NCBI GenBank assembly: GCA_937891825.1
Contig: CALAHN010000082.1
Location: forward strand, 1 to 62,576
Direction of reading: 5' to 3'
DNA from: an uncultured Alphaproteobacteria bacterium
GTDB lineage: Bacteria > Pseudomonadota > Alphaproteobacteria > Bin95
DNA: 62,576 nucleotides
The position numbers were made by a program, and so were the translations under genes. The notes below the pieces were generated by a model. It was not told the DNA's origin, searched no databases, and saw only the letters and a list, made by a program, of their open reading frames with translations. Below are positions 1-11,436 of the stretch, piece by piece. The stretch's first letter is position 1, and each line of letters begins with the position of its first letter.

Positions 1-964
1 CGGGCCTGGAACCGGGCCTCGACTCGGGCGGCGCGGGCGCTGCCGGCGGCCGGATCGCCACGGCGGCCGACGACCCCGGCTGCGGCGTGGTTCGCGCCGA
101 TGGCGGCAGGGGCTGCGACGGGGCTTGCGGCCGCGCCCGACGGGCATAGTCCTCCAACGCCGCCAGTTCCTGCCGGCGCCGTTCCCGCAAAGCGGCGGCG
201 TCGCGAGCGGCCTTGGCCGCCCTGGCGGCCGCGATCGCGGATTCCCGGGCCGCCAGGGCGTTGATAAACGCATCCAGCGTCTTGGCCTCGCCCGCCAGTT
301 GGGAGACTTCGCGGGCCAGGGTCTTGTCGGTCGCTTGCGCGGCCGCGACCAGGCGCCGCTTGGCCGCGACGGTCCGGTCGAGCGCCTGCCGTTCCGCCTT
401 CATCGCCGCGACCGCGTCGGCCGCCGCCTCCCGGCGGGCCAATTGCTCGGCCTGCAGGTCCGCCGCCTCGCGGAGCGCCGTCCGCGCCTGCCCGATCCGC
501 CTGTCGATTTCCGGCAGCAAGGCCTTGAGCGCGAGGCTCGCCTTCGCCGCCTCGGCCGGCCCGTCCTTCAGTGCGGCGAGCGCTTCCGACGGCCGCAAGG
601 TCAGGCGCGCCATGGCGCCGAGCAAGCTCGCCAGTTCGCGCCGGCGGCGGGCGATGGCGTCGCTCGCCGCCTGGGCGGCGGCTTCGGCGGCCTCGGCGGC
701 CTGGGCCGCGGCCGCGACCTCGCGTCGGCGTTCGAGCATCGCCTCCCCGGCGCGCTTCAGCTCCGCCCGGAGCCGGGCGACTTCGGCCGAAAGCTTCTCG
801 GCCTGCTTCTGCGCCGCAATCCGCGCTTCGGCCGTCGTTTCGATCTTCTGGCCGACCGCGTCCCGCCGGGTTTCGGCGCTGTCGCGCTCAGTCTCCGCGC
901 GCGCCGCCGCCGCAGCCGTCAATCCGGCGGCGAGGCAGAGCAGCAGGGCGATGCGGCAGCGCAT
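1..964 (-). CDS. Murein hydrolase activator EnvC-like protein (N-terminal part, cut by window edge)
   Basis: Periplasmic coiled-coil protein expected to activate amidases during septal peptidoglycan splitting. The ATG at 964-962 opens a signal peptide (MRCRIALLLCLAAGLTAAAA, then ARA). About 230 residues rich in Ala, Arg and Glu with heptad spacing follow, then a Pro/Ala/Ser linker near residue 285. The stretch around LRPSEALAALKDGP and LKALLPEIDRR is typical of alphaproteobacterial EnvC/M23 proteins. The LytM/M23 domain that would settle the call lies beyond base 1. It starts 7 bases after the D-aminoacylase stop, so the two are probably co-transcribed. Confidence 0.8.
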   Translation of the reverse strand, partial: MRCRIALLLCLAAGLTAAAAARAETERDSAETRRDAVGQKIETTAEARIAAQKQAEKLSAEVARLRAELKRAGEAMLERRREVAAAAQAAEAAEAAAQAASDAIARRRRELASLLGAMARLTLRPSEALAALKDGPAEAAKASLALKALLPEIDRRIGQARTALREAADLQAEQLARREAAADAVAAMKAERQALDRTVAAKRRLVAAAQATDKTLAREVSQLAGEAKTLDAFINALAARESAIAAARAAKAARDAAALRERRRQELAALEDYARRARPQAPSQPLPPSARTTPQPGSSAAVAIRPPAAPAPPESRPGSRP

Positions 965-971
965 CCGCCCC

Positions 972-2438
972 TCAGCCCCGGGGCGCCAGGTCGGCGCCCC
1001 GGCGCAGCGCCCGCCCGGGCCGCGCGCCTGTCGATTTCCCGTCCCGCCAGACGATCGCGCCATTGGTCAGCACCGCATGGACGCCCGCAGCCGGCGTCAT
1101 CGGCGCTTCGAAGCTGGCGCTGTCGATGATGGTCTCGGGATCGAAGACGGCGATATCGGCATAGGCGCCTTCGCGGAGATAGCCCCGATCCTTCAGGCCG
1201 AACACATCCGCCGGCACGCCGGTCATCCGCCGGACCGCCGTTTCCAGCGAAAACAGCCCGACCTCGCGCACATAATGGCCGAGCACCCGCGGGAACGTGC
1301 CCCAAAGCCGGGGATGGGGCATCTCGTCATGGGGAATGCCGTCGGAGCCGATCATCGCATCCTCGAAGGCGAGCACTGCCTGGACGTCTTCTTCCGCCAT
1401 CGAGAAATAGATCGCGCCGGCCGGCTGCAGGCGCTCCACCATATCCTCTGGCTTGCACTGATGTTCCATCGCCAGTTCCGCCAGATCGCGCCCCGCGGCC
1501 GCCGGCATCGGCTCGGACCAGGTGATCAGCACCTTGGCGGCGTCCTGCAGCCGCTCGGCCAGCAGCACCGTCGAGCTTGCGATATAGGGGTAGACGTCAA
1601 GCGCGACCTTTTGCGTCTTCCGGGCTTCCCGGATCAGCGGCAGCGAGGCCAGGACCTTGCCGTGATGGGCGACGCCGGACGCCTTGTGATGGGAAAGCAG
1701 GACCGGCATGTCGGCCCGCCGGCCGATCTCCAGCGCTTCCTCGACCGATTCCAGCAGAAACGCGCCTTCGTTCCGGAGGTGGGTCGCATAGATGCCGCCG
1801 GCGGCGCCCGCGACCTCCGCCAATGCCACGACCTCGTCCGTCGAGGCGGCGCGCGCCGGGGGATAGAACAGGCCCGTCGAGAACCCGGCCGCGCCGGCCG
1901 CCATCGCTTCCGCGACGCCAGCCCGCATGACCGCGATTTCATCGCCGGTCGCGGTCCGGTTCAGGTCCTTCACCTCGGCGATCCGCAGGGTTTGATGGCC
2001 GACCAGGAAGGCCGCGTTGGCGGCGGCCGGCTGGCGGTCGACCTGGTCCAGAAACGCGGCGAAGGTCGGGAACCGGACCGGGTCGAGGCCGAAGATCAGG
2101 TCCAGCGGCGCCTTGGGCCGGCCCGGCGCCGAAAACGGCGCGAGGCTGACGCCGCAATTCCCGACGACGACTGTCGTCACGCCCTGGCTGGTCTTCGCCC
2201 GCATCGCCGGATCGACGAACAACAGGCGGTCGTCATGGGTGTGCACGTCGACGAATCCCGGCGCCACGATCTTGCCCGAGACGTCGATCCGTTCCTCGGC
2301 CTGCGCCGTGGCGAGATCGCCGATCGCGGCGATTCGGTCGCAAACGACGCCCACATCGGCGCGGCGACGCGGCCCGCCGGCGCCGTCGATGACCTCGCCG
2401 CCCTCCAGCACAAGGTCGAACTGCTGCGTTGCTTCCAT
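972..2438 (-). CDS. N-acyl-D-amino-acid deacylase (D-aminoacylase)
   Basis: Zinc amidohydrolase that releases D-amino acids from N-acyl-D-amino acids. It is 488 residues, the normal family length. Metal and active-site residues fall where the family has them: H66 and H68 in VDVHTHDD, C95 in GNCG, H220 in ATHLRNEG, H250 in LSHHKASG and D366 in GSDGIPHDE; in the Alcaligenes enzyme Cys96, His220, His250 and Asp366 have these roles. The C-terminal TPAAGVHAVLTNGAIVWRDG strand is the usual small beta domain. It sits just upstream of an EnvC-like gene, which suggests, but does not prove, use of D-amino acids from wall turnover. Confidence 0.93.
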   Translation of the reverse strand: MEATQQFDLVLEGGEVIDGAGGPRRRADVGVVCDRIAAIGDLATAQAEERIDVSGKIVAPGFVDVHTHDDRLLFVDPAMRAKTSQGVTTVVVGNCGVSLAPFSAPGRPKAPLDLIFGLDPVRFPTFAAFLDQVDRQPAAANAAFLVGHQTLRIAEVKDLNRTATGDEIAVMRAGVAEAMAAGAAGFSTGLFYPPARAASTDEVVALAEVAGAAGGIYATHLRNEGAFLLESVEEALEIGRRADMPVLLSHHKASGVAHHGKVLASLPLIREARKTQKVALDVYPYIASSTVLLAERLQDAAKVLITWSEPMPAAAGRDLAELAMEHQCKPEDMVERLQPAGAIYFSMAEEDVQAVLAFEDAMIGSDGIPHDEMPHPRLWGTFPRVLGHYVREVGLFSLETAVRRMTGVPADVFGLKDRGYLREGAYADIAVFDPETIIDSASFEAPMTPAAGVHAVLTNGAIVWRDGKSTGARPGRALRRGADLAPRG

Positions 2439-2443
2439 CGGCC

Positions 2444-2608
2444 CTACTCCACGATCCGCATGTCCTGAATAAGCTCATAGCTGGAGCCAAAGCGCACCAC
2501 GTCAAATGTCGCAAGGCCGAGCAAGCTCGACGACGCCCAGCAGGGCCGGCATTTCCGCAGGCCATGGCCGACCGCCAGATCGGCGATATGGCGGGAGTCT
2601 GCTGGCAT
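2444..2608 (-). CDS. Possible 54-residue small ORF between MFS exporter and D-aminoacylase
   Basis: This ATG-to-TAG frame of 54 codons fills the 185-base gap between the MFS gene and the D-aminoacylase and ends 5 bases before the latter's start. The product begins MPADSRHIADLAVGHGLRKC and ends SYELIQDMRIVE. An AAGGA lies about 12 bases upstream, slightly far for a ribosome site. No family is recognised. It may be a real small protein, the tail of a decayed gene, or chance in GC-rich DNA. Confidence 0.3.
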   Translation of the reverse strand: MPADSRHIADLAVGHGLRKCRPCWASSSLLGLATFDVVRFGSSYELIQDMRIVE

Positions 2609-2623
2609 GGGCGGAGGCGGTCC

Positions 2624-4036
2624 TTATTCCGAGCGGCGCATGGTCCAGGCCAGGATAGCGCCCGCCGCCGCCGCCGTCGCGGCGACCGTGAAGGCGAGGC
2701 CATAGGCCGCCTCGAAAGCTTGCTGCGCCCCCAGGCCGGCGGCGAGGCCGGCGCTCTCGGTCTGGCCGAAAAGCAGGGTCAGCATCGACGCGGCCGCGAC
2801 GACGCCGATGGTCCGGGTCGCCATGGCGAGCCCGCCCGCGACGCCGCGCTCCCGCTCCGGCAGGGCCGCCGTCACGCCGTCGAGATAGGCTGTCTGAAAC
2901 AGGCCGAGCCCGGCGCCCGCGAGCGCCAGCGTCAGGATCACCGCGAGCAAGCTGCTTGAAGCATCGACCCAGCCGATCAGGAACAGCCCGATCCCCGAAA
3001 GCGCCGCCCCCATGGCCGCGACGACGCCGCCCGAGAGCGGGCGGATCAGCCGCCCGGCCAGGGCCGCCGCCGCCGTCGTCCCGACAGCGCCGCTCGCCAG
3101 CGCCAGACCGCCGGTCGCGGCGTCGAAGCCGCCGAACTGGGTCAGCAGGAAGGGCGTGAACAGCAAGGGCGTGAACGAAGCGCTGGAGACGATGATATTC
3201 AGCCCGTTCAACAGCGCGAAGCGCGGCTGGCGGAACGCTTCCATGCGCAACACGGGATCGTCGGCCCGTCGCTCGGTTCGCACGAAAAGCGCCGTAGCGC
3301 CGGCGGCGAGCGCCGCCATGGCGAGGGCCGCCGCCCCCTCGCCCCGGCGCGCCAGGCTGAGCGAGACCGCGAGGCTGGCGAGCGCCAGCACCAGGAGGAA
3401 GGCGCCTTGGATGTCGAACGGCTTCTGGGGTCCCGTCGCCGGGCGGTCGGCCGGCAGGAGCCAGGCCAGCGCCAGCACCGTCGCCGCCAGCGGGATGCGG
3501 AACCAGAACACGGCCTGCCAGCCGAAGGCGTCCGAAAGCGCGCCGCCGACGACGGGGCCGATGGCGCCGGCGGCCGCGAACATCGCCGCGTAATAGCCGA
3601 CGATCCTCGGCCGTTCGGATTCGGGATAGAGCGAGGTCGCGAGCGCCGGACCGCAGGCGATGGCGAGCGCCGTGCCGAGGCCCTGGGCGACCCTGGCCGG
3701 CAATAGCCATTCGAACGACGGCGCCAGCGAGCAGGCGGCGAGGCCGATGCAACTGACGCTCAACCCGATCTTGAAGATGCGCCGCCGACCGTAGCGGTCG
3801 CCAAGCTTGCCGGCGACCAGCATCAGGCTGGAATAGGTCAGGACATAGCAAATGATGATCCACTGGATCATCTCCAGCGGCAGGCCGAAGGCCCCGACGA
3901 TCGCCGGAAAGGCGATGTTGACCGCGGTATCGAGCGGGCCGACAGCGACGCCGCAGCCGACGACCGCCAAACCGGCCGCGGCGCGCGCGGCTCCCGAAGA
4001 CTGGCTTTCCAACCGCGTGAGGCCTCCTCCGCCCAT
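2624..4036 (-). CDS. MFS transporter, DHA2 (EmrB/QacA-like) drug exporter family
   Basis: Inner-membrane proton-driven exporter of 470 residues. About fourteen hydrophobic segments run from residue 20 to the end. Motif A (GKLGDRYGRRR) lies in the loop after the second segment, and DTAVNIAFPAIVGAF in the first segment is the DHA2 signature. The product ends in a short basic tail (WTMRRSE). It is downstream of clpB with an 82-base gap holding a hairpin. Substrate cannot be read from sequence. Confidence 0.88.
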   Translation of the reverse strand: MGGGGLTRLESQSSGAARAAAGLAVVGCGVAVGPLDTAVNIAFPAIVGAFGLPLEMIQWIIICYVLTYSSLMLVAGKLGDRYGRRRIFKIGLSVSCIGLAACSLAPSFEWLLPARVAQGLGTALAIACGPALATSLYPESERPRIVGYYAAMFAAAGAIGPVVGGALSDAFGWQAVFWFRIPLAATVLALAWLLPADRPATGPQKPFDIQGAFLLVLALASLAVSLSLARRGEGAAALAMAALAAGATALFVRTERRADDPVLRMEAFRQPRFALLNGLNIIVSSASFTPLLFTPFLLTQFGGFDAATGGLALASGAVGTTAAAALAGRLIRPLSGGVVAAMGAALSGIGLFLIGWVDASSSLLAVILTLALAGAGLGLFQTAYLDGVTAALPERERGVAGGLAMATRTIGVVAAASMLTLLFGQTESAGLAAGLGAQQAFEAAYGLAFTVAATAAAAGAILAWTMRRSE

Positions 4037-4074
4037 AACCGCCGGATCCTTGATCGGCGGCTATGGTCGGCGGT

Positions 4075-4102
4075 TTCGGGCGCGGCGCCAACCGCGCCCG
4101 AA
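4075..4102 (-). terminator. Hairpin between clpB and MFS gene, possible terminator
   Basis: Perfect 10-base-pair inverted repeat TTCGGGCGCG / CGCGCCCGAA with an 8-base loop, 17 bases after the clpB stop on the minus strand. There is no U-run after it, so it may be a weak or Rho-assisted terminator or only an RNA stabiliser. Confidence 0.4.
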
Positions 4103-4118
4103 GTGAGGCCCTTGGCGG

Positions 4119-6707
<2,589 letters not shown>

Positions 6708-6797
6708 GTTCGTTCTCCTTTAGGCGATCGGCAGATCCGGCCCCGCTCAGCGGCGACCTGGCTCCCGTAGCGGAGGCGCCAATCCCTTGCTTCCAGC

Positions 6798-6825
6798 ATA
6801 TAGTGTTGTAAATTTGCCACACAAG
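6798..6825 (-). promoter_or_regulatory. Sigma-32 (RpoH) heat-shock promoter of clpB
   Basis: On the minus strand CTTG (6825-6822) is separated by exactly 17 bases from ACTATAT (6804-6798). This fits the alphaproteobacterial heat-shock consensus CTTG-N17/18-CYTATNT with one mismatch. It is about 90 bases upstream of the clpB start, a gene normally under RpoH control. Confidence 0.7.
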
Positions 6826-6874
6826 CTGCCCCGGCGACTTTCGGGCATGCCGCTCCACAGTTCTAAGAAAAACG

Positions 6875-6903
6875 TTGCCCTCTTGGCGGAGACCGGCTAT
6901 TTT
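6875..6903 (+). promoter_or_regulatory. Candidate housekeeping promoter of the leu leader
   Basis: TTGCCC (6875-6880), a 17-base spacer, then TATTTT (6898-6903). Each hexamer matches four of six sigma-70 positions. Predicted transcription would begin near 6910, about 60 to 90 bases before the leader peptide. Confidence 0.45.
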
Positions 6904-7001
6904 GGAGCTGTTAACCGTGTGTCGGCGACGCTCCGATTGCTAGCGTCATCGCCGACGACAGCGAAATGAATGGAACCCTGAGCGTGTCGCGCAAGCCCGA
7001 C

Positions 7002-7079
7002 ATGAGCACCGTGTTTCACCCGGCCCCTTCGGCGCCGGCGCTTTCGCTTGGTCTTCTCCTTCGACTTATCCGCCCCTGA
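7002..7079 (+). CDS. leuL: leuA leader peptide (leucine attenuation)
   Basis: A 25-residue frame beginning MSTVFHPAPSAPA and ending LSLGLLLRLIRP, followed by TGA. Six Leu codons lie within eleven codons just before a terminator hairpin, the hallmark of a leu attenuator. An in-frame ATG at 6966 would give a 37-residue version; neither start has a strong ribosome site. The stop overlaps the first arm of the downstream hairpin, so ribosome position would decide whether that arm is free. Confidence 0.8.
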   Translation: MSTVFHPAPSAPALSLGLLLRLIRP

Positions 7080-7127
7080 ACGGGTCGGCAGGGCGTTTTC
7101 GTCCGTCAGCGTTCAGGGGAGGTTTTT
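7073..7127 (+). terminator. Attenuator terminator upstream of leuA
   Basis: CCCCTGAACG (7073-7082) pairs perfectly with CGTTCAGGGG (7110-7119). The 27-base loop contains an inner helix GGGCG-TTTT-CGTCC, and AGG plus five Ts (7123-7127) follows. This is a Rho-independent terminator in the leuA leader that should form when leucyl-tRNA is plentiful and the ribosome clears the Leu codons. Confidence 0.85.
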
Positions 7128-7200
7128 GATTTAGTCCGACAAGCGCGCAGGCGCTGGCCGGCTCTCCCGACATATCCATCAGTCCAAGGACGAAGATCCC

Positions 7201-8742
7201 ATGAGCGACGACAAGGTCTACATTTTCGACACAACCATGCGTGACGGCGAGCAATCGCCGGGCGCCTCGATGAACCTGGACGAGAAGCTGCGCATCGCCG
7301 AAGTCCTGGAATCCATGAAAGTCGATATCATCGAAGCCGGTTTCGCCATCGCCTCGGAAGGCGATTTCGAAGCGATCAACGAAGTTTCGAAGATCATCAA
7401 GAACTCGACGATCTGCAGCCTCTCCCGCTCCGGGCGCGAGGACATCGAGCGGAGCGCCGAAGCTCTGAAGCCCGCGGCCCGCAAGCGCATCCATACCTTC
7501 ATCGCGGTCTCGCCCATTCACATGGAGCACAAGCTGCTGATGAAGCCGGAGGACGTGCATGCCGCCGTCATCGATAGCGTGACCCATGCCCGGAACTTCT
7601 GCGACGACGTCGAATGGTCCGGCGAGGACGCGACCCGCGCCGAACGCGACTTCCTGTTCAAATGCATCGAGTCGGCGATCAAGGCCGGCGCGACGACGAT
7701 CAACATCCCCGACACCGTGGGCTACACCGTGCCCGCCGAATACCGCAGCCTGATCCAGGATATCCGGAATTCCGTGCCGAACATCGACAAGGCGCGGCTC
7801 TCGGTGCATTGCCACAACGACCTGGGCCTGGCGGTCGCGAACTCCCTCGCGGCCCTGGACGCCGGCGCCCGGCAGATCGAATGCACGATCAACGGCCTCG
7901 GCGAGCGGGCGGGCAATTGTTCCCTGGAAGAAATCGTGATGGCGCTGAAGACCCGGTCCGACGCAATGCCCTACACGACCGACATCGAAACCAGGCAGAT
8001 CATGAAGGCCTCGCGGCTGGTGTCGACGGTGACCGGGTTCGCCGTGCAGCCGAACAAGGCGATCGTCGGCGCCAACGCCTTCGCCCATGAAGCCGGCATC
8101 CACCAGGACGGCATGCTGAAGAACAAGAGCACCTACGAGATCATGCTGCCGGAAGATGTCGGCCTGGTCGAAAGCAAGCTCGTCATGGGCAAGCATTCCG
8201 GCCGGCATGCCTTCCGCGAGAAGCTGAAGGAAATGGGCTACGAGATGGGCCAGAACGCCCTGAACGACGTCTTCCGCCGCTTCAAGGCCTTGGCCGACCA
8301 GAAGAAGGACGTCTACGACGAGGACATCATCGCGCTCGTCGACGATGAGATCGTGCGCGAGCATGACCGGGTGCAATTCGTATCGCTGCGTGTTGTCGCA
8401 GGCTCCTTCGGCCCGCAGCAGGCGACCCTCGAACTGGACATCGACGGCGTGGTGAAACAGGCGGAATCGACCGGCAACGGTCCCGTCGACGCGATCTTCA
8501 ATGGCATCACGTCCCTGGTGCCGCATACCGCCCGCCTGCAGCTCTTTCAGGTGCATGCGGTCACCCAGGGCACGGATGCGCAAGCGGAAGTGACAGTCCG
8601 CCTGGAAGAAAACGGCAAGACCGTGAACGGCCAGGGCGCCGACGCCGATACGCTCGTTGCTGCCGCCCGCGCCTATCTGCATGCCCTGAACAAGCTGATG
8701 ACCAAACGCGAGAAGACAGCGCCGGCCGCCATGACCGCCTGA
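7201..8742 (+). CDS. leuA: 2-isopropylmalate synthase
   Basis: Condenses acetyl-CoA with 2-oxoisovalerate, the first committed step of leucine synthesis. It is 513 residues. The catalytic TIM barrel opens with IFDTTMRDGEQSPG and has the HCHNDLGLAVANSLAA metal motif and NGLGERAGNCSLEE. HEAGIHQDGMLK follows in the linker. The last about 125 residues form the regulatory LeuA dimer domain that binds leucine. It is preceded by a complete leucine attenuator, so control acts at both transcript and enzyme level. Confidence 0.97.
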   Translation: MSDDKVYIFDTTMRDGEQSPGASMNLDEKLRIAEVLESMKVDIIEAGFAIASEGDFEAINEVSKIIKNSTICSLSRSGREDIERSAEALKPAARKRIHTFIAVSPIHMEHKLLMKPEDVHAAVIDSVTHARNFCDDVEWSGEDATRAERDFLFKCIESAIKAGATTINIPDTVGYTVPAEYRSLIQDIRNSVPNIDKARLSVHCHNDLGLAVANSLAALDAGARQIECTINGLGERAGNCSLEEIVMALKTRSDAMPYTTDIETRQIMKASRLVSTVTGFAVQPNKAIVGANAFAHEAGIHQDGMLKNKSTYEIMLPEDVGLVESKLVMGKHSGRHAFREKLKEMGYEMGQNALNDVFRRFKALADQKKDVYDEDIIALVDDEIVREHDRVQFVSLRVVAGSFGPQQATLELDIDGVVKQAESTGNGPVDAIFNGITSLVPHTARLQLFQVHAVTQGTDAQAEVTVRLEENGKTVNGQGADADTLVAAARAYLHALNKLMTKREKTAPAAMTA

Positions 8743-8777
8743 ACGGGCGACCGGCCCCTGACGGGGTTAAGTCAAAC

Positions 8778-8804
8778 GGCGCCTATCGCAGGATCGAAGG
8801 CGCC
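8778..8804 (+). other. Hairpin after leuA
   Basis: Perfect 7-base-pair inverted repeat GGCGCCT / AGGCGCC with a 13-base loop, 36 bases after the leuA stop. It is followed by GCTATAAAAG rather than a T-run, so it is not a classical terminator. Confidence 0.45.
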
Positions 8805-8812
8805 GCTATAAA

Positions 8813-9922
<1,110 letters not shown>

Positions 9923-9983
9923 CCGCCCCGGGGATCGCCCGCTTGCGGGCCGCCCTGGGCCGGCGTGGAGGCTGAGAGCCTGA

Positions 9984-10907
9984 ATGGCGCGAGAGCCGGG
10001 ACTGATACCGATCGATGAACTGGTCGATGCATCGCGCCCGATCAAGGCGCTGCTGCGCCGCTTTGCCTATCTGCTGCTGATCGGCGCCGCGGTCGCGCTG
10101 ATCCTGATCGGCAAGATCGAAACCGTCCTGATCGAGCGCGTGCGCAGCCATTTCTCCGACGGCGTCGCCCCGATCCTGGAAGTGCTGTCGGAGCCGATCC
10201 GGCTGGCCCGCGCCGGCGCCGAGCATATCGCCGATCTGGCCGATCTGATCGAGGAGAACGAACGCCTGAGCCAGGAAAACGCGCGGCTGCTGCAATGGCG
10301 CGTCTTCGCCAAGAAGCTCGAGGCCGATAATCAGGCCTTGAAGGAATTGCTGCGCTTCGATCCCGGCCCCGCCGCCCGCTTCATTTCTGCCCGCGCGATC
10401 GCGGATGTCGGCGGCGCCTTCGCCCGGTCGGTCCTGATCAATGTCGGCGCCGGCAAGGGCGTCGGCGCCGGCCTGCCCGTGATGACCGGCGACGGCCTCG
10501 TCGGACGGGTCATCCAGGTCGGCGAGCGGTCGGCGCGGGTTCTGCTGCTGACCGATATCAAGGCGCGCACGCCCGTCATCGTCGGCGACCCGCCGATCCG
10601 GGCGATCCTGGCCGGCGACAACGGCGACAATCCCAAGCTGAAATTCATCGACGGCGAAGGCGCGCTTGAGCCAGGCGCCCTGATCGTGACGTCCGGCCAT
10701 GGCGGGGTATTTCCGCCCGGCCTGCCGATCGGCGTCGTCGCGGGCGATGTCGCCGGCGAGACCTGGGCGCAGACCTTCGTCGACTGGCGCAATCTGAATT
10801 ACCTCCGCGTCGTCGATTTCGGCGACCAGCCGGATCCTGCGGCGCTGGCGCCGCCGCCCCCTCCGCCGCCGCAGCCGAATACCGAGAGTCGCGCCAATGG
10901 CGGTTGA
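9984..10907 (+). CDS. mreC: Rod shape-determining protein MreC
   Basis: Periplasmic scaffold that activates PBP2/RodA. It is 307 residues: a short cytoplasmic N-terminus, one membrane helix (about 28-45), a coiled coil (about 75-115) and the double beta-barrel domain (about 120-275), with the typical GLVGRVIQVGERSARVLLLTD. The tail has a run of prolines (APPPPPPPQP). It overlaps mreD by 11 bases. Confidence 0.94.
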   Translation: MAREPGLIPIDELVDASRPIKALLRRFAYLLLIGAAVALILIGKIETVLIERVRSHFSDGVAPILEVLSEPIRLARAGAEHIADLADLIEENERLSQENARLLQWRVFAKKLEADNQALKELLRFDPGPAARFISARAIADVGGAFARSVLINVGAGKGVGAGLPVMTGDGLVGRVIQVGERSARVLLLTDIKARTPVIVGDPPIRAILAGDNGDNPKLKFIDGEGALEPGALIVTSGHGGVFPPGLPIGVVAGDVAGETWAQTFVDWRNLNYLRVVDFGDQPDPAALAPPPPPPPQPNTESRANGG

Positions 10908-11436
10908 GACGCGCCATCCCGCGCGTCAGGCGCCCCGCAGCGCCTGGACGCGCCTCGCCGCCGGGTTCGGCCTGACGGCGCTGGCGATCCTGCTGGCGGC
11001 CGCGCCCTGGCCGTTCGCGCTCGCGGCGCTCGCGCCGCCGGCCGTCGCCCATGCCGTGGTCTTCGACTGGAGCCTGCGCCGGCCCGACGCGCTGCCGGCG
11101 CCCCTCGCCTTCATCATCGGCCTGTTGCTGGACGTGCTCTCCGGCTCGGTCTTCGGTCTCGGCGCGGTCACCTGCCTGGCGGCCCATGGCTCCGCGGCGG
11201 CGCAACGGCGCTTCCTCAGCCCGCGCGGCATCGGCCATGCCTGGATCGGCCTGGCGCTGACGGCGGTCGCCATCGCCGGCATCGGCTGGACGATCGCGTC
11301 GGCCTATTCGGTACTGTTGCAGCCCGTCGGCCCGTCCCTGGCCCAGGCCGCGTTGACGGTCGCCCTGTACCCGCCCCTCGCGATCTTGCTACAAACGGCC
11401 CGCCTTGCATGCGGCCTGACATTGAGGAAGGCATGA
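10897..11436 (+). CDS. mreD: Rod shape-determining protein MreD
   Basis: Integral membrane partner of the elongasome. It is 179 residues with five to six hydrophobic segments; PLAFIIGLLLDVLSGSVFGLG is the conserved MreD core. The start overlaps the end of mreC, and the stop overlaps the mrdA start as ATGA, so translation is coupled on both sides. It was identified by position as well as by the core motif. Confidence 0.88.
   Translation: MAVETRHPARQAPRSAWTRLAAGFGLTALAILLAAAPWPFALAALAPPAVAHAVVFDWSLRRPDALPAPLAFIIGLLLDVLSGSVFGLGAVTCLAAHGSAAAQRRFLSPRGIGHAWIGLALTAVAIAGIGWTIASAYSVLLQPVGPSLAQAALTVALYPPLAILLQTARLACGLTLRKA

Noticed and set aside
213-2468. Long plus-strand frame (751 codons) opposite the EnvC-like and D-aminoacylase genes
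   Set aside because: Low-complexity Arg/Ala sequence; the minus-strand frames have clear family motifs. A GC-driven shadow.
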